Assembly (NCBI GenBank): GCA_018266055.1
Contig: JAFDYT010000004.1
Coordinates: 176,893-225,480 of the forward strand
Reading direction: 5' to 3'
Length of the DNA stretch: 48,588 nucleotides
DNA from: Bacteroidota bacterium
Lineage (GTDB): Bacteria > Bacteroidota > Bacteroidia > Cytophagales > Cyclobacteriaceae
Below the pieces are notes generated by a model, which saw only the letters and a list, made by a program, of their open reading frames with translations, was not told the DNA's origin and did not search any database. Of this stretch, positions 23,809 to 35,600 are shown piece by piece (positions within the stretch are counted from its first letter, which is position 1; the number at the start of each line of letters is the position of its first letter). The position numbers were made by a program, and so were the translations under genes.

Positions 23809-23835
23809 CTGAAAGTGAAGTTGGTGATTGATAGC

Positions 23836-23899
23836 AGGTCGTGAGTTCATCCCGATAGCTATCGGGACTCATCAACAGCTCTGAAAGTGAAGTTGGTGA
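23836..23899 (+). pseudogene. Partial tRNA-Thr duplicate with palindrome insert
   Basis: AGGTCGTGAGTTCA and TCATCAACAGCTCTGAAAG, identical to the tRNA-Thr 3' half and its flank (23779-23827), recur here as a second copy. The copy lacks the 5' half and anticodon, and its T-loop is split by a 19-base insert including CCCGATAGCTATCGGG. It cannot make a tRNA. Confidence 0.85.
23851..23866. repeat. 16-bp perfect palindrome CCCGATAGCTATCGGG
   Basis: The sequence is its own reverse complement and replaces the T-loop centre of the tRNA-Thr duplicate. A shorter related GGATAGCTATC lies in the rplK-rplA spacer (about 26,887-26,897). It looks like a member of a dispersed palindromic repeat family. Confidence 0.75.
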
Positions 23900-24178
23900 G
23901 TGAATAACTTCGGTACTCACCAGCAGCACAAAAAAAATAATCCGGGCAGACGGCAGGTCTGATCCCGGTAAAACTTGAAATATTGAAGCGAAGTTTCTTA
24001 GCATGGATGCGTAGCGACCATCCAAAACGTGTTTAGAAACCAGCCATTGCCGAAAGGCAGTAAACCTATCCGAAAGGCTTAAAATGTTTAGGGTGTAGCT
24101 TCTTAGAAATAAGAGGCCATTAAAAAGTAACTTTTTTAAATAATTATACACTTTAAACTTTAACTGGGATTTTCAAAC
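23900..24178 (+). other. Intergenic leader before tuf
   Basis: No gene is seen. It holds a hairpin CCGGGCAGAC...GTCTGatCCCGG at 23942-23968 with two unpaired bases in the right arm, a GGTGAGT/ACTCACC stem around 23895-23920, and TGCCGAAAGGCA near 24047. The last 50 bases are very AT-rich and probably contain the tuf promoter and translation start region. Confidence 0.5.
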
Positions 24179-25366
24179 ATGGCAAAAGAAACATTTGACC
24201 GCTCGAAACCGCACGTTAACGTTGGAACTATCGGTCACGTTGACCACGGTAAAACCACGTTGACTGCCGCAATCACTAAAGTACTCGCCTCTAAAGGTCT
24301 GGCAGCAATGCGCGACTTTTCTTCAATCGACAACGCTCCTGAAGAAAAAGAAAGAGGTATCACGATCAACACCTCACACGTTGAGTATGCTACTGACAAG
24401 AGACACTACGCTCACGTAGACTGTCCGGGTCACGCTGACTATGTGAAAAACATGGTTACTGGAGCAGCTCAGATGGACGGTGCTATCCTCGTGGTAGCCG
24501 CTACTGACGGCCCTATGCCTCAAACCCGCGAGCACATCCTTTTGGCTCGTCAGGTAGGTGTACCTGCCCTTGTAGTGTTCATGAACAAAGTTGACTTGGT
24601 TGACGATGCAGAATTGCTTGACCTCGTTGAAATGGAAGTTCGCGAACTCCTTTCTTCTTACCAATTCCCTGGCGACACTATGCCAATCATCCGTGGCTCT
24701 GCCCTTGGTGCATTGAATGGCGAACCAAAGTGGGTTGCTAAAGTAGAAGAATTGATGGCTGCTGTGGATGATTATATTCCGCTCCCAGTTCGTTTGATCG
24801 ACAAAGATTTCTTGATGCCTGTAGAAGACGTATTCTCGATCACTGGTCGTGGTACTGTGGCTACTGGTCGTATCGAGCGCGGTGTGATCAAAACTGGCGA
24901 TCCTGTACAAATCCTTGGAATGGGCGCTGAAAACCTTACTTCAACCATCACTGGTGTGGAGATGTTCCGCAAAATCCTTGACAGAGGTGAAGCTGGTGAC
25001 AACGTAGGTTTGTTGCTCCGTGGTATTGAAAAAGAGCAAATCTGCCGTGGTATGGTAATCTGTAAACCAGGTTCTGTAACCCCGCACTCTAAGTTCAAAG
25101 CTGAGGTTTACGTATTGAGCAAAGAAGAAGGTGGACGTCACACTCCATTCTTCAACAAATACCGTCCTCAATTCTACTTCCGTACTACTGACGTAACAGG
25201 TGAGTGTAAACTTGCTGCCGGAGTAGAAATGGTTATGCCTGGCGACAACGTGTCAATTGAAGTTGAGTTGATCAACAAAATTGCCATGGAAAAAGGATTG
25301 CGTTTCGCTATCCGCGAAGGTGGTCGTACAGTAGGTTCTGGTCAGGTTACTGAAATCCTCGACTAA
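24179..25366 (+). CDS. tuf: Elongation factor Tu
   Basis: The 395-residue GTPase brings aminoacyl-tRNA to the ribosome. G1 is 'GHVDHGKT', G2 includes '[16 protein letters not shown]', G3 'DCPGHADY', G4 'NKVD' and G5 'GSALGAL'. Domains 2 and 3 follow ('[19 protein letters not shown]', '[19 protein letters not shown]'). It is set between tRNA-Thr and tRNA-Trp in the conserved Bacteroidota order and ends in a very strong terminator. Codon use is restricted as in highly expressed genes. Confidence 0.98.
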   Translation: MAKETFDRSKPHVNVGTIGHVDHGKTTLTAAITKVLASKGLAAMRDFSSIDNAPEEKERGITINTSHVEYATDKRHYAHVDCPGHADYVKNMVTGAAQMDGAILVVAATDGPMPQTREHILLARQVGVPALVVFMNKVDLVDDAELLDLVEMEVRELLSSYQFPGDTMPIIRGSALGALNGEPKWVAKVEELMAAVDDYIPLPVRLIDKDFLMPVEDVFSITGRGTVATGRIERGVIKTGDPVQILGMGAENLTSTITGVEMFRKILDRGEAGDNVGLLLRGIEKEQICRGMVICKPGSVTPHSKFKAEVYVLSKEEGGRHTPFFNKYRPQFYFRTTDVTGECKLAAGVEMVMPGDNVSIEVELINKIAMEKGLRFAIREGGRTVGSGQVTEILD

Positions 25367-25407
25367 GAATTAGCCTTAATAAGGCAAATTACTGATAATC
25401 AACAAAT

Positions 25408-25439
25408 AAGCGTTTCCAAGAATTTTCTTGGAAACGCTT
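25408..25439 (+). terminator. Terminator after tuf
   Basis: AAGCGTTTCCAAGA and TCTTGGAAACGCTT form a 14-bp stem with a 4-base loop followed by TTTTG. Its T-run overlaps the -33 element of the next promoter. Confidence 0.9.
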
Positions 25440-25469
25440 TTGTTTTCTTTGGCATTTGCCATACATTTG
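25439..25469 (+). promoter_or_regulatory. Bacteroidota-type promoter for tRNA-Trp and the secE-rpoBC genes
   Basis: TTTG (25439-25442), a 19-base spacer and TACATTTG (25462-25469) match TTTG-N19-TAnnTTTG exactly. It probably starts the transcript through tRNA-Trp, secE, nusG and the ribosomal genes. Confidence 0.82.
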
Positions 25470-25520
25470 CAGTCCTTTTGAATTTAGGGTAGAGCGTCAG
25501 GAGGGGATACCAGGGAATTT

Positions 25521-25591
25521 ACGGGTGTAGTTCAACGGTAGAATAGCGGTCTCCAAAACCGTTGATCTTGGTTCGAATCCAGGCACCCGTG
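25521..25591 (+). tRNA. tRNA-Trp (CCA)
   Basis: A 71-base tRNA: acceptor ACGGGTG/CACCCGT, anticodon loop CTCCAAA (anticodon CCA) and T-arm TGGTTCGAATCCA. It sits 24 bases before secE in the conserved cluster. Confidence 0.95.
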
Positions 25592-25615
25592 CAAAAACTA
25601 GAAACAGCGAATTTG

Positions 25616-25807
25616 ATGGAAAAATTGAAGAACTATATCCTCGATTCGATTGACGAGATCCGTAACAAGGTCTCCTGGTCGAAATTCAATGAATTGCAAA
25701 GCAGTGCGATTTTGGTGCTCGTAGCATCCATCATCTTCGCTTTGGTCATTGGCTTAATCGATTTTGGTTTTAATAATGCTTTGCATTGGTTTTACCGGGA
25801 ATTTTAA
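25616..25807 (+). CDS. secE: Protein translocase subunit SecE
   Basis: The 63-residue single-span protein clamps SecY in the translocon. It has an amphipathic N-terminus (NYILDSIDEIRNKVSWSKFN) and a hydrophobic span at about 31-49 (AILVLVASIIFALVIGLI). 'RNKVSWSKFNEL' is the family motif. The start at 25616 (MEKLKNY) follows the tRNA; the upstream in-frame extension would run into tRNA-Trp. It is followed six bases later by nusG. Confidence 0.93.
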   Translation: MEKLKNYILDSIDEIRNKVSWSKFNELQSSAILVLVASIIFALVIGLIDFGFNNALHWFYREF

Positions 25808-25813
25808 GAAATC

Positions 25814-26374
25814 ATGGCAGAGCTAAAGTGGTATGTATTACGCGTGATCAGCGGCCAGGAGAAGAAAATCAAATCTTACCTGGAAACAGAGATCGAACGT
25901 TCTAAACTCACGGAATATATTCCGCAAGTGCTCATTCCTTCGGAAAAGGTGTACGAAATGCGCAATGGCAAAAAGCGCGTTCGCGAAAGAAATTTCTTTC
26001 CTGGTTATGTGCTTGTGTCGGCCGATCTTTCACACGGCGAGGCATACCACAAAGTGAACAACATACCCGGAGTAATTGGTTTTTTGGGCGCTAATGGCTC
26101 AAGCGCTACCAACAAAGAACCCGTTGCCCTTCGCCAGTCGGAAGTAAACCGGATTTTGGGCAAGGTGGATGAAGTAGATCAGTTTGAAGAAAAACTGGAA
26201 ACTCCATTTATCAAAGGCGAGTCAGTGAAGGTAATGGACGGGCCTTTCAGCGGCTTCACAGGAAATGTGGAGGAGATTTTTGAAGACAAGAAGAAGCTGA
26301 ACGTAATGGTGAAAATTTTCGGCAGGAATACTCCTGTTGAATTGAGTTATATGCAAGTAGAAAAGTTAGACTAA
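25814..26374 (+). CDS. nusG: Transcription termination/antitermination factor NusG
   Basis: The 186-residue protein links RNA polymerase to the ribosome and Rho. It begins '[19 protein letters not shown]', the NGN domain, with '[12 protein letters not shown]' and '[10 protein letters not shown]', and ends in a KOW domain '[20 protein letters not shown]' through '[12 protein letters not shown]'. It lies in the standard secE-nusG-rplK order. Confidence 0.96.
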   Translation: MAELKWYVLRVISGQEKKIKSYLETEIERSKLTEYIPQVLIPSEKVYEMRNGKKRVRERNFFPGYVLVSADLSHGEAYHKVNNIPGVIGFLGANGSSATNKEPVALRQSEVNRILGKVDEVDQFEEKLETPFIKGESVKVMDGPFSGFTGNVEEIFEDKKKLNVMVKIFGRNTPVELSYMQVEKLD

Positions 26375-26381
26375 GAATACA

Positions 26382-26825
26382 ATGGCTAAGGAAATTACAG
26401 GTTATTTGAAATTGCAGGTAAAAGGTGGTCAGGCTAACCCAGCACCTCCTATCGGTCCTGCCCTCGGTTCGAAGGGTTTGAACATCATGGATTTCTGCAA
26501 GCAGTTCAACGCTCGCTCGCAAGATAAACCCGGTCAGGTACTTCCGGTGTTGATCACCATGTACAACGACAAGTCGTTTGACTTTGTGATCAAAACTCCT
26601 CCGGCAGCCGTGTTGATCATGGACGCAATCAAGATTCAAAAAGGATCGAAAGAGCCTAACCGTTTGAAGGTAGGTTCGATCTCCTGGGATCAGATCAGAA
26701 AGATTGCAGAATTGAAAATGCCTGATTTGAATGCATTTAAAGTTGAGTCAGCCATGCGAATGGTTGCTGGAACTGCCCGCAGCATGGGTGTTACGGTTAG
26801 CGGCACAGCTCCCTGGGATAAATAA
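26382..26825 (+). CDS. rplK: 50S ribosomal protein L11
   Basis: The 147-residue protein is part of the GTPase-associated centre. '[20 protein letters not shown]', '[17 protein letters not shown]' and '[19 protein letters not shown]' are family signatures, ending '[10 protein letters not shown]'. It starts seven bases after nusG. A 92-base spacer with a partial palindrome separates it from rplA. Confidence 0.97.
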   Translation: MAKEITGYLKLQVKGGQANPAPPIGPALGSKGLNIMDFCKQFNARSQDKPGQVLPVLITMYNDKSFDFVIKTPPAAVLIMDAIKIQKGSKEPNRLKVGSISWDQIRKIAELKMPDLNAFKVESAMRMVAGTARSMGVTVSGTAPWDK

Positions 26826-26917
26826 AAAAGTGTAGTTAAAAGTTGAGCGTTACGCGAGCAGCTTCCAGGCCCACGAACGATCGACGGATAGCTATCAACG
26901 ATTAACCGAAAAAGACA

Positions 26918-27613
26918 ATGGCACGAATTTCAAAAAATAGAAAAGCAGTACTCGCCAAGTATAATCTTGAGAAGGAGTACTCCCTTACTGATGCAGCCAA
27001 AATGCTGAAGGATTTAACCTTCACCAAATTTGATGCTTCGGTAGACGTAGACATCCGCCTGGGGATCGATCCTAAAAAATCAGATCAAATGGTGCGTGGT
27101 GTTGTTTCATTGCCACATGGCCTTGGCAAAGTAGTGCGCGTATTGGTGCTTTGCACACCTGACAAAGTTCAGGAAGCAAAAGACGCCGGTGCGGAGTACG
27201 CTGGCCTTGATGAGTTTATCACCAAAATCGAAGGCGGTTGGACAGACATTGATGTGATCATCACTATGCCTACCGTAATGGCGAAAGTTGGTAAGTTAGG
27301 AAAGGTGCTCGGCCCACGCGGCTTGATGCCAAATCCAAAGTCCGGAACAGTTACCCTTGAAGTTGGAAAAGCAGTGAAAGAAGTGAAAGCGGGTAAGGTG
27401 GACTTTAAAATCGACAAACAAGGAATCATTCACGCAAGTATAGGTAAGGCTTCCTTCAGCCCGGACATGATCAAAGAAAATGCCGCTGAACTTATCAATA
27501 TGGTCGTAAAACTGAAGCCGGCTTCATCCAAGGGTACCTACCTGCAAAGTGTAGCGCTTTCTACCACGATGAGCCCAGGTATCAGGATTGATTCAAGTTC
27601 ATTGGGCTCTTAA
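26918..27613 (+). CDS. rplA: 50S ribosomal protein L1
   Basis: The 231-residue L1 stalk protein. '[20 protein letters not shown]', '[12 protein letters not shown]', '[18 protein letters not shown]' and '[20 protein letters not shown]' are the family blocks. L1 also represses its own operon in many bacteria by binding the mRNA. It is followed 11 bases later by rplJ. Confidence 0.97.
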   Translation: MARISKNRKAVLAKYNLEKEYSLTDAAKMLKDLTFTKFDASVDVDIRLGIDPKKSDQMVRGVVSLPHGLGKVVRVLVLCTPDKVQEAKDAGAEYAGLDEFITKIEGGWTDIDVIITMPTVMAKVGKLGKVLGPRGLMPNPKSGTVTLEVGKAVKEVKAGKVDFKIDKQGIIHASIGKASFSPDMIKENAAELINMVVKLKPASSKGTYLQSVALSTTMSPGIRIDSSSLGS

Positions 27614-27624
27614 TTTTCAAAGAC

Positions 27625-28152
27625 ATGACCAGGGAAGAAAAAGGACAAATCATCGATGAACTGGCTGAGAAGTTTTCTCAGAACAGTCATTTTTATATCA
27701 CTGACGCTTCGGGGTTAACGGTAGCTCAGGTGAACGCACTGCGCAGGTTGTGCTTCAATGCTGGTGTAGAATATGTGGTTTACAAAAACACATTGATCCG
27801 CAAAGCATTGGAAAGACAATCGGCCAATTACGAACCGGTTTTTGAATCGCTTCGCGGCTTTTCAGGTGTGATGTTTTCGAAAGAATCAGGCAACGCACCG
27901 GCTAAAGTAATCAAAGAGTATCGCAAGAAACTTGAAGGTAAACCAGGTCTAAAAGCAGCTTCTATCGAATCTGCCCTGTTTATCGGAGAAGAACATTTGT
28001 CGACACTCAGCGAACTGAAGTCGAAGAAAGAACTCCTCGGAGAAATTGTTTCATTGCTCCAATCTCCAGCCAAGAATGTATTGTCAGCTCTGTTGAGCGG
28101 CAAGAACACTGTAGCTGGCTTGGTGAAAGCACTGGAAGAAAGAAAAAATTAA
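27625..28152 (+). CDS. rplJ: 50S ribosomal protein L10
   Basis: The 175-residue stalk base binds the L7/L12 dimers through its C-terminal helix. It begins 'MTREEKGQIIDELAEKFSQN', with 'YKNTLIRKALERQS', 'GFSGVMFSKESGNAPAKVIK' and a C-terminal 'LLSGKNTVAGLVKALEERK'. It lies 34 bases before rplL. Confidence 0.95.
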   Translation: MTREEKGQIIDELAEKFSQNSHFYITDASGLTVAQVNALRRLCFNAGVEYVVYKNTLIRKALERQSANYEPVFESLRGFSGVMFSKESGNAPAKVIKEYRKKLEGKPGLKAASIESALFIGEEHLSTLSELKSKKELLGEIVSLLQSPAKNVLSALLSGKNTVAGLVKALEERKN

Positions 28153-28186
28153 TTAATCGAATTAAAATTTTAAACAATTATCAATC

Positions 28187-28570
28187 ATGGCAGATATCAA
28201 ATCAATTGGCGATCAACTTGTAGAACTTACTGTAAAAGAAGTAAACGAACTGGCTTCTTATTTGAAAGAAACATACGGCATTGAGCCTGCAGCTGCAGCT
28301 GTAGTAGCTGGCCCTGCGGCCGGTGGTGCTGCTGGTGGTGGCGCAGCCGCTGCTGAGAAAACCAACTTCGACGTAGTGTTGAAGTCAGCCGGTGCTAACA
28401 AACTTCAGATCGTGAAATTGGTGAAAGAGCTTACCGGCCTTGGCTTGAAAGAAGCAAAAGACCTGGTTGATGGTGCTCCTAAAACAATCAAAGAAGGCTT
28501 ACCTAAAGACGAAGCTGAAAACCTCAAGAAGCAACTTGTAGAGGCTGGTGCCGAAGTTGAGTTGAAGTAA
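28187..28570 (+). CDS. rplL: 50S ribosomal protein L7/L12
   Basis: The 127-residue stalk protein recruits translation GTPases. It has an N-terminal dimer domain ([20 protein letters not shown]), an alanine/glycine hinge at about residues 34-57, and the C-terminal domain '[20 protein letters not shown]' through '[10 protein letters not shown]'. It is followed by a large hairpin before rpoB. Confidence 0.96.
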   Translation: MADIKSIGDQLVELTVKEVNELASYLKETYGIEPAAAAVVAGPAAGGAAGGGAAAAEKTNFDVVLKSAGANKLQIVKLVKELTGLGLKEAKDLVDGAPKTIKEGLPKDEAENLKKQLVEAGAEVELK

Positions 28571-28608
28571 TTTCTTGGAAGGCGCAGATACCGTCTGAAA
28601 GGAATTTC

Positions 28609-28641
28609 AGGCCCCATTCCTTTACCCAAGGATTGGGGTCT
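28609..28641 (+). promoter_or_regulatory. Hairpin between rplL and rpoB, probable attenuator or processing site
   Basis: AGGCCCCATTCCTT and AAGGATTGGGGTCT pair over 14 positions with one mismatch and one wobble, loop TACCC, and no T-run. A smaller ATGCC/GGCAT stem follows at 28652-28665. In E. coli this gap holds an attenuator and an RNase III site that lower rpoBC output; this looks analogous. Confidence 0.65.
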
Positions 28642-28722
28642 GTTCCTATTTATGCCGATAGGCATTTCGTATCTACTGTTTTAGAATAATTCTGGTTCGG
28701 GAAATTTTAACCGCTAAGTACC

Positions 28723-31700
28723 TTGGCAAAGAAGACATCAAACAACCGAATTGATTTTTCGTCCATTGATAAAGTGCTGGAATACCCAGACTTTTTGGAC
28801 ATCCAACTTCAATCGTTTAAAGATTTTCTGCAGATTGAGACACCTGCAGAAAAAAGACAGAATGAAGGACTCTTCAAAGTTTTTGCAGAGAACTTTCCTA
28901 TTTCTGATTCGCGCGAAAATTTCGTACTCGAATTCGTTGATTACACTATCGACCCACCTAAATATAGCGTGGACGAGTGTATCGATCGCGGACTGACTTT
29001 CTCAGTGCCGCTCAAAGCAAAGTTGCGCCTTACTTGTAACGACGAAGACAACGAAGATTTCCAGACCATTGAGCAGGAAGTGTTTCTCGGAAACATTCCT
29101 TACATGACTGAAAAGGGTTCGTTCGTGATCAACGGCGCCGAGCGTGTAATTGTATCGCAATTGCACCGTTCGCCAGGTGTGTTCTTCGCCATGAGCAAAC
29201 ACACCAACGGAACAAAACTTTACTCTGCACGGATCATTCCTTTCAAAGGATCGTGGATAGAATTTGCTACTGACGTAAACGCCGTCATGTATGCTTACAT
29301 CGACCGTAAGAAAAAATTCCCGGTGACCACATTGCTTCGCGCAATTGGTTACGGTACGGATAAAGATATTCTGGATTTGTTTGGCTTGAGCGAAGAAGTG
29401 GAAGCCAGCAAAAACTCATTAAAGAAAATGATCGGCCGCAAATTGGCTGCCCGGGTGTTGAAAACCTGGACTGAAGATTTCGTGGACGAAGATACCGGTG
29501 AAGTAGTGTCGATCGACCGCAACGAAGTGTTGCTGGAGCGCGACCACGTGATCACCGCCGAAGATGCTGAAACGATTATCGAGTCTGGCTCTAAGTCGAT
29601 CATCCTCCACCGCGAAGATGTGAACGTAGCTGACTTCCAGATCATCTTCAACACTCTCGCAAAAGACAATAGCAACTCAGAAAAAGAAGCGGTAGAGCAA
29701 ATCTATCGTCAACTGAGAAATACCGAAGCGCCTGATGAGCAAACAGCCCGTGATATTATCCAGAGCTTGTTCTTCAGCGAAAAACGCTACGACCTTGGTG
29801 AAGTAGGCCGCTATCGTATCAATAAGAAACTCGGTCTTGATCTTAGCGCTGACCAGCGTGTATTGACGACACAGGATATTATCCTGATCGTCAAATACCT
29901 GATCGGTCTGATCAACTCAAAAGCCGTTGTCGATGACATTGACCACTTGAGCAACCGCCGTGTAAGAACGGTGGGTGAGCAATTGTATTCTCAATTTGGT
30001 GTAGGTCTAGCCCGTATGGCCAGAACCATCAAAGAAAGAATGAACGTACGCGACAACGAAGATTTCAAACCGGTTGACCTGATCAACGCGAGAACGTTGT
30101 CTTCAGTAATCAACTCGTTCTTCGGTACCAACCAGCTTTCTCAGTTCATGGATCAAACCAATCCTTTGGCAGAGATCACGCACAAGAGAAGGATGTCGGC
30201 ACTCGGGCCCGGTGGTCTGTCGCGCGAGCGCGCAGGCTTCGAGGTTCGCGACGTACACTATACACACTATGGTCGTCTCTGTACGATTGAAACGCCTGAA
30301 GGTCCAAACATCGGATTGATTTCTTCGCTTTGCGTTCACGCCAAAGTGAACAAGATGGGCTTCATCGAAACTCCTTACCGCAAAGTAGACGGCGGCAAAG
30401 TAAAAGGAAAAGATGTAGTGTTCCTGACGGCTGAAGAAGAAGATACATTCAACATCGCTCAGGCGAATGTGAAGATTAAATCTTCCGGCGAACTGGAAGA
30501 AGAAAAAGTGAAGGCTCGTTTTGAAGGAGACTTCCCGGTAGTGGAACCGAAAGATATCCGCTATATGGACATCGCTCCTAATCAGATCGTGTCGATTGCA
30601 GCTTCGTTGATTCCATTCCTTGAACACGATGACGCTAACCGCGCATTGATGGGATCGAACATGCAACGTCAGGCTGTACCGCTGTTAAGACCAGAAGCAC
30701 CTGTAGTAGGTACCGGTTTGGAAGGCCGCATTGCCCTCGACTCACGCGCGTTGGTGTTGGCTGAAGGTACTGGCGTCGTAGATTTTGTTGATGCCAAGAA
30801 AATTGTAGTGAAATATGAAGTCTCTGAAGAGCAACAGATCGTTCGCTTCGAAGATGAATTCAAAACCTATAACTTAATTAAGTTCCGCAGAACTAACCAG
30901 GACACTTGTATTAACCTTACACCGCTGGTGAGAAAGGGCGATAAAGTGACTAAAGGTCAACCTCTTTGTCAGGGATACGGTACTGCAAACGGAGAACTTG
31001 CCCTCGGAAGAAACTTGCTCGTGGCCTACATGCCTTGGCAAGGATACAACTTCGAGGATGCGATTGTAATCTCTGAGCGCGTAGTACGCGACGACGTATA
31101 CACCTCAATTCACATTGAGGAGTTTGAACTTGAAGTGCGCGACACTAAACGCGGCGAGGAAGAACTCACGTCCGAAATTCCTAACGTAAGTGAAGAGGCT
31201 GTGAAGCATCTTGACGAAAATGGAATTATCCGCGTAGGCGCGGAAGTGAAAGAAGGAGATATCCTGATCGGAAAGATCACTCCTAAAGGTGAAACCGATC
31301 CTACTCCGGAAGAAAAACTGTTGCGTGCCATCTTTGGTGACAAGGCCGGCGATGTGAAAGACGCCTCCATGAAAGCGCCTCCATCACTGAAAGGTGTGGT
31401 GATCGATACCAAACTCTTCTCACGCCCTAAGCGCGACAAAGATTTGCGCAGCAAGTCGAAGAAAGAGTTGGATACACTCAAGAACCGTTACAGCAAGCAA
31501 TTGACTGAACTTCGCAACGAGATGATCAAGAAATTGACCACGTTGCTGACTGGCAAAACCAGCCAAGGAGTGAAACACAAATTTGGTGATGAGTTAATCA
31601 GCAAAGGCGTGAAATTCTCTTCGAAGGTGATTGAAAGTAATTTGTTCCCGGACAAGAATATCTATCGCGACGAAAGCAATTACAACGTTCCTGAAGAAGT

Positions 31701-32592
31701 GAACCTGATTGCTGACGTGAGCCTTGAAAGCTGGTCGACCGACGAAGCCACTAATGATTTGGTAGCGGAATTGGTGAAGAACTATCTCAACAAGCGCAAC
31801 GTCATCTCTGGCGAATTTAAACGCGAACGTTTCACCCTTGAAGTGGGCGATGAATTGCCAGCAGGTATTGTGCAATTGGCGAAAGTATATGTCGCTAAGA
31901 AACGCAAGCTGAAAGTGGGAGATAAGATGGCCGGTCGTCACGGTAATAAGGGTGTAGTAGCCCGTATCGTTCGTGAAGAAGACATGCCATTTCTTGAAGA
32001 TGGAACTCCGGTAGATATTTGTTTGAACCCGCTGGGCGTACCGTCGCGTATGAACCTGGGTCAGATCTTTGAAACCGTATTGGCTTGGGCCGGAAGAAAA
32101 CTCGGACGCAAGTATGCCACTCCGATCTTTGATGGTGCTTCGCTCGATCAGGTTTCGGCTGAGTTGAAAGAAGCAGGCTTACCTGAGTTTGGCCGTACGT
32201 ATCTGTACGACGGATTGACGGGCCATAAGTTTGATCAACCGGTTACTGTAGGTCTTGCCTACATGCTCAAACTCGGTCACTTGGTTGACGATAAGATGCA
32301 CGCACGTTCCATCGGACCGTACTCGCTCATTACGCAACAGCCGTTGGGTGGTAAAGCACAGTTTGGTGGTCAGCGTTTCGGAGAAATGGAAGTGTGGGCG
32401 ATCGAGGCCTTTGGCGCGTCGCATATCCTCCAGGAAATTCTTACCATCAAGTCAGACGATGTGATCGGTCGTGCGAAAGCATACGAATCAATTGTGAAGG
32501 GTGAAAATATGCGCAAGCCGAATATTCCTGAATCCTTCAACGTGTTGGTGCATGAATTGCGTGGTCTCGCTCTCGAGATTACAATGGATTAA
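28723..32592 (+). CDS. rpoB: DNA-directed RNA polymerase subunit beta
   Basis: The 1289-residue beta subunit forms much of the catalytic cleft. It starts at TTG 28723. '[18 protein letters not shown]', the rifampicin region '[17 protein letters not shown]' and '[19 protein letters not shown]', '[15 protein letters not shown]'-type block, '[15 protein letters not shown]' and '[12 protein letters not shown]' (GRHGNKG at 1071-1077) are all present. The rifampicin pocket looks wild type ([25 protein letters not shown]). Length fits Bacteroidota. Confidence 0.98.
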   Translation: MAKKTSNNRIDFSSIDKVLEYPDFLDIQLQSFKDFLQIETPAEKRQNEGLFKVFAENFPISDSRENFVLEFVDYTIDPPKYSVDECIDRGLTFSVPLKAKLRLTCNDEDNEDFQTIEQEVFLGNIPYMTEKGSFVINGAERVIVSQLHRSPGVFFAMSKHTNGTKLYSARIIPFKGSWIEFATDVNAVMYAYIDRKKKFPVTTLLRAIGYGTDKDILDLFGLSEEVEASKNSLKKMIGRKLAARVLKTWTEDFVDEDTGEVVSIDRNEVLLERDHVITAEDAETIIESGSKSIILHREDVNVADFQIIFNTLAKDNSNSEKEAVEQIYRQLRNTEAPDEQTARDIIQSLFFSEKRYDLGEVGRYRINKKLGLDLSADQRVLTTQDIILIVKYLIGLINSKAVVDDIDHLSNRRVRTVGEQLYSQFGVGLARMARTIKERMNVRDNEDFKPVDLINARTLSSVINSFFGTNQLSQFMDQTNPLAEITHKRRMSALGPGGLSRERAGFEVRDVHYTHYGRLCTIETPEGPNIGLISSLCVHAKVNKMGFIETPYRKVDGGKVKGKDVVFLTAEEEDTFNIAQANVKIKSSGELEEEKVKARFEGDFPVVEPKDIRYMDIAPNQIVSIAASLIPFLEHDDANRALMGSNMQRQAVPLLRPEAPVVGTGLEGRIALDSRALVLAEGTGVVDFVDAKKIVVKYEVSEEQQIVRFEDEFKTYNLIKFRRTNQDTCINLTPLVRKGDKVTKGQPLCQGYGTANGELALGRNLLVAYMPWQGYNFEDAIVISERVVRDDVYTSIHIEEFELEVRDTKRGEEELTSEIPNVSEEAVKHLDENGIIRVGAEVKEGDILIGKITPKGETDPTPEEKLLRAIFGDKAGDVKDASMKAPPSLKGVVIDTKLFSRPKRDKDLRSKSKKELDTLKNRYSKQLTELRNEMIKKLTTLLTGKTSQGVKHKFGDELISKGVKFSSKVIESNLFPDKNIYRDESNYNVPEEVNLIADVSLESWSTDEATNDLVAELVKNYLNKRNVISGEFKRERFTLEVGDELPAGIVQLAKVYVAKKRKLKVGDKMAGRHGNKGVVARIVREEDMPFLEDGTPVDICLNPLGVPSRMNLGQIFETVLAWAGRKLGRKYATPIFDGASLDQVSAELKEAGLPEFGRTYLYDGLTGHKFDQPVTVGLAYMLKLGHLVDDKMHARSIGPYSLITQQPLGGKAQFGGQRFGEMEVWAIEAFGASHILQEILTIKSDDVIGRAKAYESIVKGENMRKPNIPESFNVLVHELRGLALEITMD

Positions 32593-32685
32593 TAAGTTCA
32601 GCAGTCGCAGGCTACCGGAAACGGTGGCCTGAAGACTGGGGACATTGAACGAAAAAAGATTTAGTTAACTGAAATAACACAACAC

Positions 32686-35600
32686 ATGTCTTTCAGAAAA
32701 AATAAAAAGATCAACAACGATTTCTCGAAAATCACCATCAGCTTGGCTTCTCCGGAGTCTATTCTGGAAAGTTCGCACGGTGAGATCACTCAGCCTGAAA
32801 CCATCAACTACAGGACGTACAAGCCTGAGATGGGTGGGTTGTTTTGCGAGAGAATCTTCGGACCGGTAAAAGATTGGGAATGTCATTGCGGTAAGTACAA
32901 ACGCATTCGCTACAAAGGCATCATCTGCGATCGTTGCGGTGTAGAAGTAACCGAAAAGAAAGTGCGTCGTGAGCGCATGGGCCACATTGAATTGGTGGTA
33001 CCGGTAGCTCACATCTGGTATTTCCGTTCGCTGCCTAACAAGATCGGATATTTGCTTGGTCTGCCGACTAAAAAGCTGGATCAGATTATTTATTACGAAA
33101 GATTTGTCGTTATTCAGCCAGGTATTAAAGAAGAAGATGGCGTGAACCGCCTTGACTTCCTTACCGAAGAAGAATACCTGGAGATTGTTGACAAGTTGCC
33201 ACGCGAAAATCAATTGCTGGATGACAACGATCCTAAGAAATTCATCGCCAAGATGGGTGCCGATGCACTCGAGATGTTGCTTGGCCGCTTGAAATTGGAT
33301 GAGCTTTCTTACGAACTTCGTCATCAGGCTGCTACCGATACATCGCAGCAACGTAAGGCAGAAGCCTTGAAGCGTTTGAAAGTAGTGGAAGCTTTCCGCG
33401 AAGCCAATACTCGCGTAGAAAATAAACCACAATGGATGACCATTAAAATGGTTCCTGTGATTCCTCCGGAATTGCGTCCGTTGGTGCCGCTCGATGGTGG
33501 TCGTTTTGCTACTTCTGATTTGAATGACCTTTATCGTCGGGTAATTATCCGCAACAACCGTCTGAAGAGACTGATTGATATTAAAGCTCCTGAGGTGATT
33601 TTGCGTAACGAAAAACGCATGTTGCAGGAAGCCGTTGATTCGTTGTTCGACAATTCACGTAAAGTGAATGCTGTTCGCTCTGACGGTAACCGTGCGCTGA
33701 AATCGTTGAGCGACATGCTCAAAGGAAAGCAAGGTCGCTTCCGTCAGAACTTGTTAGGTAAGCGTGTTGACTACTCTGGCCGTTCGGTAATTGTGGTTGG
33801 CCCTGAATTGAAATTGCATGAATGCGGTTTGCCGAAAGACATGGCCGCCGAATTGTTCAAACCATTCATTATCCGCAAGCTCATCGAAAGAGGAATTGTG
33901 AAGACGGTGAAATCGGCGAAGAAAATTGTAGATCGCAAGGATCCTGTGGTGTGGGATATTTTGGAAAACGTGTTGAAAGGACATCCCGTTCTTTTGAACC
34001 GTGCCCCAACACTTCACCGCTTAGGTATCCAGGCATTCCAGCCTAAGCTGATTGAAGGAAAGGCTATTCAATTGCACCCGCTCGTATGTACGGCGTTCAA
34101 CGCTGACTTCGACGGTGACCAGATGGCAGTTCACGTACCACTGAGTCATGCGGCCATTCTTGAAGCACAATTGCTCATGTTGTCTTCACACAATATTCTC
34201 AACCCGCAGAATGGAACCCCCATCACCTTGCCATCACAGGACATGGTGCTTGGCTTATATTACATTACCAAGGGAAAGAAGAGTAACAGCGAACTGAAAG
34301 TTTTGGGAGAAGGGAAAGCATTCTATTCCGCGGAGGAAGTAATTATCGCCTACAATGAAAAGAAAGTGGACCTCCATGCCTGGATCCGGGTTAAAACCAG
34401 GGTTCGCGAAAATGAACAACTGGTTGATAAACTCATTGAAACCACTGTTGGCCGCGTGATTTTCAATCAGGTGGTTCCAGAACAGGCCGGTTACATCAAT
34501 CAACTTCTCACCAAGAAAGCGCTTCGCGATGTAATTGGTGACATCATCAAAGCCACCGATGTGCCTACCACCGCCAAATTCCTGGATGACATCAAGAACC
34601 TGGGATTCAATATGGCGTTCAAAGGCGGATTGTCATTCAATCTTTCCGACCTCTTGATTCCTGATAGCAAACAAAAATTGCTGAAAGAAGCTCAACGTGA
34701 AGTTGATGAGGTGATGAACAACTATAACATGGGATTCATCACCAACAATGAACGATACAATCAGGTGATTGATATCTGGACACGCGTGAATAACCGAATT
34801 GCTGAAAACCTGTACAGCATGCTTGAACAGGATAAGCAAGGGTTCAACAGCGTATTCATGATGCTGCACTCCGGCGCGCGCGGATCAAAAGAGCAGGTGC
34901 GTCAGCTTGGAGGTCTTCGTGGTCTCATGCAGAAACCAAGGAAGAGCGGAAGCACCGGTGGCGAGCTGATTGAAAACCCGATTCTCGCCAACCTGAAAGA
35001 AGGATTGAGCGTATTGGAGTACTTCATTTCAACACACGGCGCACGCAAAGGTCTCGCCGATACAGCTCTTAAGACAGCAGATGCCGGTTACCTGACCCGC
35101 CGCCTCGTGGATGTGGCCCAGGATGTGGTAATCAGTGAAGAAGATTGCGGCACGCTGCGTGGCATTCCAATCTCTGCTTTGAAAGACAATGATGAAGTGG
35201 TGGAACCGCTTAGTGATCGCATCATCGGGCGTATGAGTTTGTATGATGTGTATGATCCCATAACGAATGAATTGCTGGTAAAAGCAGGCGATGAGATTAC
35301 TGATGAAATAGCCGATAAAATTGAAGCCACTTCCATTGAAACGGTTGAGATCCGGTCAGTACTTACGTGCGAGTCTAAGCGCGGCGTATGCGTGAAATGC
35401 TATGGTCGTAATCTCACCCATAACCGTCTGGCAGAAAGCGGGGATGCCGTGGGAATTATTGCCGCACAGTCAATTGGGGAACCGGGTACGCAGCTTACCC
35501 TGCGAACATTCCACACCGGGGGTGCTGCTTCAGGTATCGCTTCTGAAAGTGAACTGAAGGCGAAGTTTGACGGCGTGGTTCGCTTCGAAGATATTCGAAC

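Noticed and set aside
24374-24910. Antisense open frame in tuf
   Set aside because: A known by-product of restricted codon use in highly expressed genes; no start region or protein features.
32665-33432. Antisense open frame in rpoC
   Set aside because: It runs opposite to a well-supported conserved gene and shows no known features.
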